Shown one piece after another: positions 6,643 to 14,611 of a DNA stretch of 19,151 bases (its first letter is position 1; every line of letters begins with the position of its first letter). The stretch is from Pseudomonadota bacterium (GTDB lineage Bacteria > Pseudomonadota > Alphaproteobacteria > UBA8366 > GCA-2717185), in assembly GCA_027619655.1 (NCBI GenBank), contig JAQCHR010000018.1, forward strand, positions 1 to 19,151, read 5' to 3'. The translations under genes and the position numbers were made by a program. Under the pieces are notes generated by a model. It had not been told where the DNA came from. It made no database searches and saw only the letters and a list, made by a program, of their open reading frames with translations.

Positions 6643-7560
6643 GCGCTTCCGCCCGGCAAAACGCTTTTTCAGGTCCCGCAACTTCCAGCGCAGGTAATGC
6701 AGGTCGAAACGCGCCCGGCGGCCGACCATGGATTCATAGGCGGCTATCTTTTCGGCCGTATAGGGCCAGTCGTTATGCCGGGCGACGGGGCCGTTTTCGA
6801 TATAGCCGAGCCTGCCGCCGCAGTCGCGGATGCATTTGCAGAAATAGCTGTCAACGCCGCCGATGAATACCGGGTACTGCTCGTCCAGCGGCAGCTTCTT
6901 CAGCAGCGAAACCGGCAGGGCAATGACCGAGTTTCCGGTCAGAAATTCCGTCCAGCCCATAACGACCGATTCATCCAGCAGGTTCGCCGCATCGGCCGTG
7001 CTCTTGTCGAAGCTGGAAAAAGAGCTGCGCGGCGGCGAATTCCGGTCTGCCGGGATTGGCAGGATTTCGTGCCGGCCGGAATTCCGGAAGCCGTATTCAT
7101 CGCAGTTCACAACCCGGATCGCGGTCGCGACATCCCGGATTTCGCTGTTCAGGTAGATGGCGTGAAACGCCTTCTGGACATGCAGCAGCCAGTAGTTCGA
7201 CAGCAGCTCCAGGTCGTTGTCGAACAGGACGATCAGGCCGTCGGTGGCGGCTTTCTGAATCTGGCAATAGGCGCGCGCCTTGCCGATGTTGCTGCCGTTC
7301 AGGATCAGCCGGACCGTCTGCTCGCCTTCCGCGAAGGCCTGCAGGAATTCGGCGGTGCCATCGGTGCTGCCATTGTCCACGATCAGGAATTCATGCGGAA
7401 TGTGGGTCAGGCGCAGCAGGCTATCCAGCAGCTTCTTCGTATATTCAAGGCGGTTCCAGGTGACGATGGCGAGCGTCGTTTTCGGGAAGACATGCCATTT
7501 GTAGGTTTCCGCGGGATCGAAGCGGAACAGTTCCGGGTTGAACTTGCTATCCTGGGACAT
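6640..7560 (-). CDS. family 2 glycosyltransferase
   Basis: The 306-residue protein has the GT-A fold hallmarks of family 2 glycosyltransferases. They are TTLAIVTWNRLEYTKKLLDSLL at about residues 28-49, the nucleotide-sugar binding VDNGSTDGTAEFL at 61-73, NGSNIGKARAYCQ, and the metal-binding DxD as LFDNDLELL (Asp114, Asp116). It would transfer a sugar from a nucleotide-diphospho donor to a glycan at the cytoplasmic face; no membrane segment is apparent. It is the last gene of the minus-strand cluster, starting 12 bases after the flippase stop and ending in the convergent hairpin. Donor and acceptor cannot be predicted. Confidence 0.88.
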   Translation of the reverse strand: MSQDSKFNPELFRFDPAETYKWHVFPKTTLAIVTWNRLEYTKKLLDSLLRLTHIPHEFLIVDNGSTDGTAEFLQAFAEGEQTVRLILNGSNIGKARAYCQIQKAATDGLIVLFDNDLELLSNYWLLHVQKAFHAIYLNSEIRDVATAIRVVNCDEYGFRNSGRHEILPIPADRNSPPRSSFSSFDKSTADAANLLDESVVMGWTEFLTGNSVIALPVSLLKKLPLDEQYPVFIGGVDSYFCKCIRDCGGRLGYIENGPVARHNDWPYTAEKIAAYESMVGRRARFDLHYLRWKLRDLKKRFAGRKR

Positions 7561-7572
7561 CTGTTGTTTCCG

Positions 7573-9060
7573 TCAGCGGCCGGGGTCGATGCGGGAGGAA
7601 ATCTTGCCGAGCAGTTTGTGAAGCGAACGGGCCGATAGTTCGATGCCTTGTCTGACCTCGGCGATGCGGATGGCGCCAAGCGTACAGGAAAAGACGAGGA
7701 AGGAAAAAACCATCAGGGAATCGATGGCAAGGTTCTGGAGCATGTTGTCATGGGGCAGCAGGGTGCGGCCAAGAGACAGGATGGTCACAGCTCCGATCAT
7801 GGTCAGGAACAATCCGTGGCGATAGGGGATACGCCAGTATCGCGGCGCCAGGAACGCGGTAATCGCGTAAATGACCATATTTGATACCAGCATGCTGATC
7901 CCGGCGCCCTGGATGCCGATGGCCTGGACCAGGGCGATGCTGCCGGTGACCTGCACCACCATGCCGGCGGACAGGATCAGGAGCCATGTCCTTGTGGCGC
8001 CGGTGACAAAGAACGACGCCGCGCAAAGCGTATAACAGCACTGGAACAGCGTGGCGGCATTCAGCACTGGCAGCAGGATCGTCGCGCTCGCATACCGGCT
8101 GTCCGCGACGAGCAGGAAGACCTCGGCCCCGAACGTCGCCAGGAGGAGCGCGGCGCCGGCAACGCCGGTAATGAACACGCGGCCGATCTGCGCGACGTCG
8201 TCGGTCCGTTTGCCTTCCTCGTAAAACCGGAACCGCCAGACATCGAAGGACCGCAGGAACGGCAGGAACATGAAGGTGAGCAGCAGGCCGGACAGTTTCC
8301 AGCTCATGCCGTAAATGCCCAGGTCGTCCAGCGTCAGGAACTTGGAGATGACGGCGCGATCCACCAGGCGGAGCACGAAATAGATCAGGCTGCCGACCAG
8401 CAGCGGGGCGGAATAGGCCAGGATCGGGGTGACCGTTGCCCGCCAGCGTTGCGGAATCTGGAAGTCGCGGCGCAGCATCCACAGCAGGATCGCCATCATC
8501 AGCAGCGAACCGGCGGCGTTGCCGGCAAACAGTCCCAGCGGGACGGCATCCCGATAGACGATCAGGTAGACGGAAAGGCCGGTACCGATCGTGAACTGCA
8601 GCAGGCCGGTCGCGACCATTCTGCTGGACCAGAGCCGCGCCTGCGCGGTGGCCATCAGCAGGAAATTCACGATGTCGGCAAACAGGCCCACCAGCAGGAT
8701 GATGCTGTATCCAGCGCCGAGGCGATATCCCAGCATCAGGTCGCAGAAAAACGGCAGGATCAGGAAAAAACATGCCGCTCCCGCCGTCGCCGTCATGCCA
8801 AACAGCAGTACCGAGGCTGAAATCAGGGCGGAATGGGCGCCGGGTTCCGGCGCTTTCGTCAGCGCCCGGATATAGCCCTGGCGGTAATCGAAACAGAATA
8901 CGACGACGAACAGGCCGACCAGCAGGGTCAGCATTTCCACTTCGCCGTAGTCGCCGGGGTCGAGGTGATGGGTGTAGAGCGGCAGCAGGACGAGCGACGC
9001 CGCTTTCTGCAGGACCGGGCCCAGGCCGAAAATCAGCGCGTGTCGGAATACCGCCAGCAT
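7573..9060 (-). CDS. Wzx-like oligosaccharide flippase (MOP superfamily)
   Basis: This is a 495-residue polytopic membrane protein of the polysaccharide transporter/MOP-flippase type. It starts MLAVFRHALIFGLGPVLQKA with LLPLYTHHLDPGDYGEVEML soon after, the classic N-terminal pattern of Wzx/RfbX-like proteins (helix 1, then the LYTxxLxPxDYG loop). Roughly twelve to fourteen hydrophobic stretches follow. Such proteins flip lipid-linked oligosaccharide units across the inner membrane. The ATG at 9058-9060 was chosen over a start at 9150 because it lies 7 bases after the upstream glycosyltransferase stop and gives the family N-terminus. The neighbouring glycosyltransferases support the role; the substrate is unknown. 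Confidence 0.85.
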   Translation of the reverse strand: MLAVFRHALIFGLGPVLQKAASLVLLPLYTHHLDPGDYGEVEMLTLLVGLFVVVFCFDYRQGYIRALTKAPEPGAHSALISASVLLFGMTATAGAACFFLILPFFCDLMLGYRLGAGYSIILLVGLFADIVNFLLMATAQARLWSSRMVATGLLQFTIGTGLSVYLIVYRDAVPLGLFAGNAAGSLLMMAILLWMLRRDFQIPQRWRATVTPILAYSAPLLVGSLIYFVLRLVDRAVISKFLTLDDLGIYGMSWKLSGLLLTFMFLPFLRSFDVWRFRFYEEGKRTDDVAQIGRVFITGVAGAALLLATFGAEVFLLVADSRYASATILLPVLNAATLFQCCYTLCAASFFVTGATRTWLLILSAGMVVQVTGSIALVQAIGIQGAGISMLVSNMVIYAITAFLAPRYWRIPYRHGLFLTMIGAVTILSLGRTLLPHDNMLQNLAIDSLMVFSFLVFSCTLGAIRIAEVRQGIELSARSLHKLLGKISSRIDPGR

Positions 9061-9067
9061 GGCGCCG

Positions 9068-10210
9068 TCAGTCCGCTCGCACGCAAAGGGCGTGCGCCAG
9101 GGTGCCGACATAATCCTCGCGCAGCATGGACCGGGCCTGTTGGCGGGCATTCTGCTGCATCCGGCGCCGCAGCGCGCTGTCCTTCAGCAGCGGGGTGAGG
9201 GTCGCGACGACCGAATCCATGTCATCGAAATCGACCAGCATGCCGTTTTCGCCATGGGCGATATCGTCGGCGATACCGATTGTCGTACCGTCGCCGCGCG
9301 AACAGGCGGGGATGACGCCATGGCACATCGCTTCGAACACGGCGATGCCAAAACTTTCATAGGCGGATGGATGCAGCAGGATGTCCGCCATGCGGTAATA
9401 TTTCTCCGGGTGGTCGGAGGGGCCGGTAAAGGTGACCATGCCGCCCAGCGCCCGGTTTTCGGCCTCTTTCTGCAAGGCGGCTTCCAGGGGGCCACCGCCG
9501 ACGATGATGAAACGGCAGTTCTCGTTTCGGAGCCGTTCGGCGAGAGCCAGCACCCGGTCGATCCGCTTGACGCCGGCAAGGCGGCAGACTGTCAGGAAAA
9601 CGATTTCGCCGGAACCAGCGTTTTTACGTGTGTCGCGGGAATCGGCGGCCGGATCGGTCGGCGTGAAGACCGGTTTCAAAATCAACGGCGCGAATCCCGG
9701 CAGCAGTTCATACCGGGCTATTTCCCGGCGCTGGTTTTCGCTGGCGACCGCGGTGAGGTCGGCATGGCGGATCATGCGCCGTTCCAGGAAAGCGTATTGC
9801 AAAAAACCGGGCAGGTTTGATGCCGGGGCGCCGAAGAATTCCTGGCGCGGTATGCAGGACAGCGAAATATAGACGCGCCGTTCCGCCGGCAGGGCGCCGA
9901 AGGCCAGCCCGAGATGACTGTCCATGGCGATCAGGATATCCGCTGCGGCCGTCATGGCAGGCCGCAACACCGTGCGGTAATGGCGCGCCAGCAGAAGTGG
10001 CCGCAGCCGCCAGTAAAGGTCCTTCGGCGGCGGCAGGGTAAGCTGGGTTACGTCATGGGTGGTCTTGGCCGGGGGATCGAAGGACATGACGGTGACGTCG
10101 TGCCAGGGGCTGAGGCGCGCGACAATATTGCGGATGATCGTCGGCCCCCCGCCATTGCCGCTGAGGCCCTGATTGTTGATCAGGGTGATCTGGCGTCGTT
10201 CCGAAGCCAT
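9068..10210 (-). CDS. family 4 glycosyltransferase
   Basis: The 380-residue protein has a GT-B fold. The N-terminal half begins with ITLINNQGLSGNGGGPTIIRNIVARL, the glycine-rich acceptor-side loop. The C-terminal half has the group 1/family 4 signatures: VCRLAGVKRIDRVL at about 208-221, RFIIVGGGPLE, and HPSAYESFGIAVFEAMCHG, with the E-x7-E pair Glu285 and Glu293 that binds the donor nucleotide sugar. It acts in the cytoplasm on a lipid-linked or surface glycan. It lies in the middle of the cluster: 47 bases after the radical SAM gene and 7 bases before the flippase start. Confidence 0.88.
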   Translation of the reverse strand: MASERRQITLINNQGLSGNGGGPTIIRNIVARLSPWHDVTVMSFDPPAKTTHDVTQLTLPPPKDLYWRLRPLLLARHYRTVLRPAMTAAADILIAMDSHLGLAFGALPAERRVYISLSCIPRQEFFGAPASNLPGFLQYAFLERRMIRHADLTAVASENQRREIARYELLPGFAPLILKPVFTPTDPAADSRDTRKNAGSGEIVFLTVCRLAGVKRIDRVLALAERLRNENCRFIIVGGGPLEAALQKEAENRALGGMVTFTGPSDHPEKYYRMADILLHPSAYESFGIAVFEAMCHGVIPACSRGDGTTIGIADDIAHGENGMLVDFDDMDSVVATLTPLLKDSALRRRMQQNARQQARSMLREDYVGTLAHALCVRAD

Positions 10211-10257
10211 CAGGATTCCGGCATGTCCATACGGGAGGCTACCGCAGGCCAGCGTGT

Positions 10258-11712
10258 CTATGCCGCGGGCCGGATGACACGGGTGATTGCCTTTTTCGCG
10301 AACATCACGATCCTGTCCTTGAGGGTGTGCTGCCAGTCGACCGCCAGGCGTTGCCGGCCGCGCCGGATTTCATCGACCGTCATGTGATAGCTCGCCAGCA
10401 CCGGGCGGTCGAACGCGCCGTAATCTTCCCAGTCGATGGCGTCGATATCGCCCAGCGACCCGTCCTTCTTCAATTGATCGTAATACGGCGTGCCGGGGTA
10501 GGGCATGAAATAGGCCATCTGAACCGAGTCCGTCCTCACCTTGCGCAGCCAGTCCCGGGTGTTCCGCAGGGAACTGCGGCTTTCGTCCGGCATCCCGACG
10601 ATCAGGTGGACATGCGCCGTGATGCCCCGTTTCTTCGTCATGGCGATGACCTGCTCGAACAGTTCCAGCGTGCCCTTTCCATCCGGTTTGGAGACATTGG
10701 CGAACATTTCGGGGTCGGCCGATTCAAGCCCGAAATGGATTTCCCGGCAGCCGGCGCGATACATGATGTCCAGCATGTCGGCGTCGATCACGTCGTAGCG
10801 GGTCTCGCAAACCCATGTGATATCGAGGTCCCGCCGGATCAGTTCGTCGCAGACTGCCCTGGCATGGATCGGGTTGAGCGTGAAGACCTGGTCGCGGAAC
10901 AGGATCTGGCGGACGCCGAATTCCCGGTTCAGCCGCTCGATATCGTCGCCGACCAGCCGCGGCGCCCGGTACAGGACGCGCCGTCCGAATCCGAACGGAT
11001 AGGGACAATAGGCGCATTTGTACGGGCAGCCCTTAGTGGTGAAAACGGGCGCGTAGGGGACCCGCTCGCTGGTGTAGTAGTCCGAGACATAGCGGGAAAA
11101 ATCCAGCAGCTCATAGGCCGGGAAATCGACAAAGCTAAGGTCTTTCATCGCCTCCCGGGCGGGGAGTGTGACGACCTTCCCGTCCGCGTAGATGCTGCAG
11201 CCCTGGAGGGGCTCCCGGGCGCCGCCTTCGGACAGGACCTTGACGTTTTCCGCGACGAGAAGTTCCTCGCTTTCCTCCATGACGATATCGGCATCCCCGT
11301 CCCGGAGGATGCGTTCCTTGAACCACTTCGCGGTTGGCCCGATAAGGATGATCTGCAGGTCCGGCAGGATTTTCCGGGCGTCGCGCAGCAGGGACAGGTC
11401 ATCCGCAAAGGACAGGATGTTCACCACCGTGACCAGGACCTTTGGCGCCGTCCGTTGCAGCAAGCCGGCAAATTCCGCGGCGTCGAAAATTTCCTTCGAC
11501 TGGAAATCGGCATATTCATACCGCAACCCACGCTGTTCCAGCCGCCGCGCGATATACAGGAAGCTGGAAAACGGAATGTCGTAGTATTTCTGGTCATGCC
11601 CGTATACGGCGCGTTCCGAGGGAAGCGACGTCCCCATGCCGCCCGACCATTCCCGAAACACATTCCGGCGCGGCGGGCTGGGCAACTGCAGGATGATGGC
11701 GTCAATTGTCAT
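10258..11712 (-). CDS. B12-binding-domain-type radical SAM protein
   Basis: The 484-residue protein has two parts. Residues about 40-165 look like a cobalamin-binding-like Rossmann domain (YDIPFSSFLYIARRLEQRG, KVLVTVVNILSFADD, QIILIGPTAKWF, ADIVMEESEE), although the canonical DxHxxG cobalamin ligand motif is not visible. The radical SAM core begins at TTKGCPYKCAYCPYPFG, with the [4Fe-4S] cysteines Cys229, Cys233 and Cys236 in CxxxCxxC spacing, and continues with ITWVCETRYDVID, GCREIHFGLESADPEMF, HVHLIVGMPDES and MPYPGTPYY, all typical of the BchE/HpnJ-like group. These enzymes perform methylations, cyclisations or other difficult C-H chemistry. The start overlaps the upstream glycosyltransferase by 11 bases, so it is translationally coupled and likely modifies the cluster's glycan or lipid carrier; that is inference. 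Confidence 0.85.
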   Translation of the reverse strand: MTIDAIILQLPSPPRRNVFREWSGGMGTSLPSERAVYGHDQKYYDIPFSSFLYIARRLEQRGLRYEYADFQSKEIFDAAEFAGLLQRTAPKVLVTVVNILSFADDLSLLRDARKILPDLQIILIGPTAKWFKERILRDGDADIVMEESEELLVAENVKVLSEGGAREPLQGCSIYADGKVVTLPAREAMKDLSFVDFPAYELLDFSRYVSDYYTSERVPYAPVFTTKGCPYKCAYCPYPFGFGRRVLYRAPRLVGDDIERLNREFGVRQILFRDQVFTLNPIHARAVCDELIRRDLDITWVCETRYDVIDADMLDIMYRAGCREIHFGLESADPEMFANVSKPDGKGTLELFEQVIAMTKKRGITAHVHLIVGMPDESRSSLRNTRDWLRKVRTDSVQMAYFMPYPGTPYYDQLKKDGSLGDIDAIDWEDYGAFDRPVLASYHMTVDEIRRGRQRLAVDWQHTLKDRIVMFAKKAITRVIRPAA

Positions 11713-12847
11713 GGGCGTTTACCAGGTCCGTGTAAAGGTCAACATATCGCGTCGCGACGGCGGACATCTCGTAATCCTTCATCACCGACTGCCGCGCCGT
11801 AATACCCAGCCCGTTGCGAGTATCCGGATCGTCGATCAGCGATTTTACGGCCGAAACATAGCCTTTTTTATCGTCAAACAGTAACCCGGTCTCGCCATGG
11901 GTTATAAACGCATCCGTGACGCCGGCCAGTCGGCGCGACACCGTCGGCAAGGCGTGCGCCATGGCTTCCAGCAGCACATTGCCAAAGCCTTCCATATGCG
12001 ACGCGAATACGAAGATATCACAGATCCGGTATACGGCATTGACGTTGTCGAGGGCGCCGGCAAATACGACGTGCTCCGTCAGGTTCAGGTCGATCACCAT
12101 CTGGCGCACGGAAGCGGCATAGCGGTCCTCCAGGTCGGGCCCGACGACCAGCAGCTTTATGGAGGGGCAATGCTGCACCAGCGCCGGCATCGCCGTGATC
12201 AGGAAATCGACGCCCTTTCGTTCACAGATGCCGCCGACGAAAAGCAGGACGATGTCCTCCGGGGAAAAGCCCAGCGCCGCCCGCGCCTGCTTCGAATCTT
12301 TTCGCGGCAGGTCCGGTATCTCGACGCCTTGCGGAATAAGGTGGACCCTTTCCCGGGGCATGACCCTCAGCGCGGAGTCATGCAGGCGCGGGCTGATGGT
12401 GATATAGCGGTCGGGCAGTTGCAACAGCCGCCTGACCAGTTTGCGCCAGATCGGCCGGTAGGTCATGAAAATGGTGCCGGGGCTGTCGTCCAGCGTACAG
12501 GACTGCAGCATTTTCAGGCCGAGGAGCCGGCACATCAAATGGCCGGCAAAATAGCGGTCCGCGAAAGCGTGAAAATGCACGGCGTCGAATTGCCGCGCAT
12601 GACGGAACAGCCACACGGCCAGCCAAAAGGCTGTCGTTGCGCCGGATCTGCGGGACATGCCCAGATAGGCAACAGGATTGTCGGACGGCACCGGAAGGGA
12701 CGCTGCCGCCGGCTGGCAGGTTTTTACGGCCAGAACACTGCCCGTTACCCCCCGGTCTGCAAAATGGGCCCGGATTTTTTCGTAATAGACGCCTTCGCCC
12801 GTGAAATCCGGACGGAAATAGGAAAAGACATGGAGGATTCGTACCAT
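11702..12847 (-). CDS. family 4 glycosyltransferase (first gene of glycan cluster)
   Basis: This encodes 381 residues from ATG 12845-12847 (MVRILHVFSYFRPDFTGEGVYYE), a standard GT-B start; a GTG 12 codons upstream is possible but adds a non-family extension. The C-terminal domain has LLFVGGICERKGVDFLITAM at about 201-220, KLLVVGPDLED, and FASHMEGFGNVLLEAMAHALP, with Glu286 and Glu294 forming the E-x7-E donor-binding pair. HFHAFADRYFAGHLMCRLLG in the N-terminal half is typical of this family. It would add a sugar in the cytoplasm. It heads the minus-strand cluster, and its promoter should lie in the 361-bp gap up to tRNA-Pro; I cannot point to one with confidence. Confidence 0.87.
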   Translation of the reverse strand: MVRILHVFSYFRPDFTGEGVYYEKIRAHFADRGVTGSVLAVKTCQPAAASLPVPSDNPVAYLGMSRRSGATTAFWLAVWLFRHARQFDAVHFHAFADRYFAGHLMCRLLGLKMLQSCTLDDSPGTIFMTYRPIWRKLVRRLLQLPDRYITISPRLHDSALRVMPRERVHLIPQGVEIPDLPRKDSKQARAALGFSPEDIVLLFVGGICERKGVDFLITAMPALVQHCPSIKLLVVGPDLEDRYAASVRQMVIDLNLTEHVVFAGALDNVNAVYRICDIFVFASHMEGFGNVLLEAMAHALPTVSRRLAGVTDAFITHGETGLLFDDKKGYVSAVKSLIDDPDTRNGLGITARQSVMKDYEMSAVATRYVDLYTDLVNAHDN

Positions 12848-13208
12848 TCTTACCGTTATTTCAATTAATGGCCTGCACGTCACTCGCCACGGTCGTTCGG
12901 CCTCCGGATGAACAATTCTGAGTAAGGGGTAACAAGAACGTCGCCGAATTGTTAGCGTAATTTTCAGAAACGCCCTGGCATATGATGTGCGTCATCGCGC
13001 CCCGTTTTGGACGGATGGCCAATCTGCCGGCGTTCACTGGATCGAAAGCGCCATGTTTCGTGTTTTATGCCGGGATTCCCGCCGCTTCGCTTCTGTTCGC
13101 AGTCCGGGACTATTCCGGGACTCTTGCGCGCGATTCGGCGCGATTTGGATCGATTCCGGTGTTTTCCTGCCTTGCGAAAGCGGCGGCAAAGGCCTAGTTA
13201 TCCGCCAT
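12848..13208. other. 361-bp intergenic region without a supported gene
   Basis: This gap separates the minus-strand glycan cluster from the plus-strand tRNA-Pro. Three overlapping open frames exist on the plus strand here, but none has a ribosome binding site or recognisable protein features, and some run into the tRNA. The left part (12850-12990) is richer in A+T and should carry the glycan-cluster promoter. The right end carries a tRNA promoter candidate. Confidence 0.5.
13172..13200 (+). promoter_or_regulatory. candidate sigma70-type promoter for tRNA-Pro
   Basis: TTGCGA (13172-13177) and TAGTTA (13195-13200) are separated by exactly 17 bases. The -10 ends 8 bases before the mature tRNA 5' end, giving a very short leader. 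The -35 shares four of six bases and the -10 four of six with the consensus. This comes from sequence matching only. Confidence 0.4.
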
Positions 13209-13285
13209 CGGGGCGTAGCTCAGCCTGGTAGAGTGCCTGCTTTGGGAGCAGGATGTCGTTGGTTCGAATCCAGCCGCCCCGACCA
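13209..13285 (+). tRNA. tRNA-Pro(TGG)
   Basis: A complete 77-base cloverleaf. The acceptor arm CGGGGCG pairs with CGCCCCG (13275-13281), the anticodon stem CCTGC pairs with GCAGG around TTTGGGA with anticodon TGG, and the T-arm is GTTGG-TTCGAAT-CCAGC. The discriminator is A and the CCA end is encoded (13283-13285). TGG reads the CCA/CCG family of proline codons. Confidence 0.95.
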
Positions 13286-13366
13286 TGTTTCACGGTTCCG
13301 AAGGGAAACCCCGGTTTGCGCCAGCGGGCGGGCGCCCGGGAATAGAAGCGAAGGAAAGTGACGCCA

Positions 13367-13672
13367 ATGGAAGTTCAAATTTTTGTACCGTCGAAGAACG
13401 CCATGCAGTCGGGCCGCGGCAAGGTCGGCGACTGGGTCATCGAATTCGAACCCGCCGCAAGACCGGATCCGGATCCGCTGATGGGCTGGAACGGGTCGAC
13501 CGACACGCGCGGACAGGTGCGGCTGCAGTTCGATACGAAGGAAGAGGCCATTGCGCATGCGGAACGCAACGGCTGGACCTATACGGTGCAGAACCCGAAG
13601 GAACGGCGCATCCGGCCAAAGGCCTATGCCGACAATTTCGCCGTCGGCCGGACCCAGCCCTGGACGCATTAG
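13367..13672 (+). CDS. NDUFS4-like complex I accessory subunit (ETC complex I subunit family)
   Basis: The 101-residue protein is the alphaproteobacterial homologue of the mitochondrial complex I 18-kDa accessory subunit. It shows the family pattern almost throughout: IFVPSKNAMQSGRGKVGDWVIEFEP, DPLMGWNGSTDTRGQVRLQF, KEEAIAHAERNG and the C-terminal RIRPKAYADNFAVGRTQPWTH. It binds the peripheral arm of NADH:ubiquinone oxidoreductase on the cytoplasmic side of the inner membrane and supports assembly or stability. ATG 13367 was preferred to a GTG at 13358 because AAGGA at 13351-13355 is better spaced for it. The gene sits alone between two tRNA genes, which is a common place for it in this class. 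It is the best taxonomic marker in the window. Confidence 0.92.
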   Translation: MEVQIFVPSKNAMQSGRGKVGDWVIEFEPAARPDPDPLMGWNGSTDTRGQVRLQFDTKEEAIAHAERNGWTYTVQNPKERRIRPKAYADNFAVGRTQPWTH

Positions 13673-13694
13673 GCGTCGCGCGCGGGTCATCCGG

Positions 13695-13771
13695 GATCCC
13701 GTAGCTCAACCGGATAGAGCATCGGATTTCTAATCCGACGGTTGCAGGTTCGAGTCCTGCCGGGATCACCA
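13695..13771 (+). tRNA. tRNA-Arg(TCT)
   Basis: A complete 77-base cloverleaf. The acceptor arm GATCCCG pairs with CGGGATC (13761-13767), the anticodon arm is TCGGA-TTTCTAA-TCCGA with anticodon TCT, and the T-arm is GCAGG-TTCGAGT-CCTGC. The discriminator is A and CCA is encoded at 13769-13771. It reads AGA/AGG codons. Accessory DNA begins directly downstream, so it probably served as an integration site. Confidence 0.95.
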
Positions 13772-13794
13772 AATAAAAACATATACTTACAATG

Positions 13795-13822
13795 AAATCC
13801 GCCTCAATTTGGCGGATTTTTT
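13795..13822 (+). terminator. rho-independent terminator after tRNA-Arg
   Basis: AAATCCGCC (13795-13803) pairs over 9 bases with GGCGGATTT (13811-13819) around TCAATTT, followed by an uninterrupted T-run to 13822. It would end the tRNA-Pro to tRNA-Arg transcription unit. Confidence 0.8.
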
Positions 13823-13908
13823 GTTGCATATCGACTTGCAACAAATACCGCGCATTTCCGGGCATTTCCAGTCATTACCGCTGACTCCGTGCAACAAGGA
13901 TGCAACAA
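13821..13908. repeat. cluster of four TGCAACAA motifs (candidate integrase arm sites)
   Basis: TTGTTGCA at 13821-13828 and TGCAACAA at 13837-13844 form an 8-bp inverted repeat with 8 bases between. Two more direct copies lie at 13890-13897 and 13901-13908. Between them GCATTTCC occurs twice (13852-13870). Short repeated sites next to a tRNA 3' end are what tyrosine integrases and accessory factors bind in attL regions. Binding is inferred. Confidence 0.5.
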
Positions 13909-14073
13909 AACGGGGGCTATCGGACTGCCTTCCGCTTATCGTTGTGGAAGCGGGTGCGGCAGTGGGCTGAACGAAACCGGGCGTCGCTACGGGGCGGCTC
14001 GCTGATTGTCGGTGGCATGAATGGCGCGGAAGATTCCGAGAACGTCTTCGCGCTGAAAAACAGAAACCAATAG
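13900..14073 (+). CDS. possible small protein or gene remnant (57 aa)
   Basis: This short frame from ATG 13900 encodes MQQNGGYRTAFRLSLWKRV, then RQWAERNRASLRGGSLIVGG and MNGAEDSENVFALKNRNQ. The composition is protein-like (a basic amphipathic start, then a small strand-turn-strand), but I do not recognise the family and there is no properly spaced ribosome binding site. The start codon also lies inside a TGCAACAA repeat, so the frame may be the tail of a lost gene. It occupies most of the otherwise gene-free stretch between the terminator and the MerR-like gene. Confidence 0.3.
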   Translation: MQQNGGYRTAFRLSLWKRVRQWAERNRASLRGGSLIVGGMNGAEDSENVFALKNRNQ

Positions 14074-14102
14074 ACAAGCGTCGGATATTGGTCCTTTTTT
14101 GT

Positions 14103-14119
14103 GTAAAGACAAAAATTGC
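14103..14119 (+). promoter_or_regulatory. 17-bp direct repeat copy 1 (putative operator)
   Basis: GTAAAGACAAAAATTGC lies 10 bases upstream of the ATG of the MerR-like regulator gene. An identical copy lies ahead of the next gene (14612-14628). Its position and exact repetition suggest a binding site, probably for the regulator itself or its partner. Confidence 0.5.
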
Positions 14120-14129
14120 GTATGTGGTA

Positions 14130-14597
14130 ATGAACGACACCCTGACAGCCAGTGAACTCGCAAAACGCCTTGGCATCCCGTTGAGGACGGTGCGCTATCT
14201 GACTGACTTGGACATCATGCATTGCCTGCCCGAAACCCGCAACGAGGGACACGGGAACAAACGCCGGTACGCGGCGGAATATCTGCCCGAAGCCGCGCTT
14301 ATTGCCGAATTGGCATCCTATAAAATCCACGCGCAGGCGCTTCTTAGATGGGCGCCGCTGATTCATGGATTGATCGAGCACGGCGAGCGGGCGGAATTGC
14401 CCGGCGCGGTTTCGAAAGAGTGGTTCGGGCAGGCCATAGCCGGGGAGATTGAAACCTACATCGTAGTGACGCCCGGCACCGAATCCGGGTCAGGCATCGC
14501 TTGGGTGAAGCGCGAACAGATGATCGCAAAGGCGAGTTGGGGACCGTCGGTCATCGTGATCGCCGTCAGCAACGTCGTTAAACGCTTTACCGTTTGA
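14130..14597 (+). CDS. MerR-like helix-turn-helix regulator
   Basis: The 155-residue protein starts MNDTLTASELAKRLGIPLRT, with VRYLTDLDIMHCLPETRN after it and GHGNKRRYAAEYLPEAALIAEL next, i.e. the winged HTH of the MerR/DnaA-box-like small regulators: helix-turn-helix at about residues 6-25, wing with RRY at about 45, then the coiled helix. The C-terminal part (EIETYIVVTPGTESGSGIAW, SVIVIAVSNVVKRF) forms a beta-rich region and has no metal-binding cysteine pattern. The ATG at 14130 is preferred over one 14 codons upstream, whose extension would be read through the repeat. It is the first gene of the accessory segment and likely an autoregulator of the replication/excision module through the 17-bp repeats. 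The ligand is unknown. Confidence 0.65.
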   Translation: MNDTLTASELAKRLGIPLRTVRYLTDLDIMHCLPETRNEGHGNKRRYAAEYLPEAALIAELASYKIHAQALLRWAPLIHGLIEHGERAELPGAVSKEWFGQAIAGEIETYIVVTPGTESGSGIAWVKREQMIAKASWGPSVIVIAVSNVVKRFTV

Positions 14598-14611
14598 TTT
14601 TTTTTGCTCGC

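Noticed and set aside
10327..11802. 491-codon plus-strand frame opposite the radical SAM gene
   Set aside because: It is a shadow of the radical SAM coding strand, with no domain and no ribosome binding site.
12982..13361. Overlapping plus-strand ORFs in the gap before and through tRNA-Pro
   Set aside because: They run into the tRNA gene, have no ribosome binding site, and encode no recognisable sequence.
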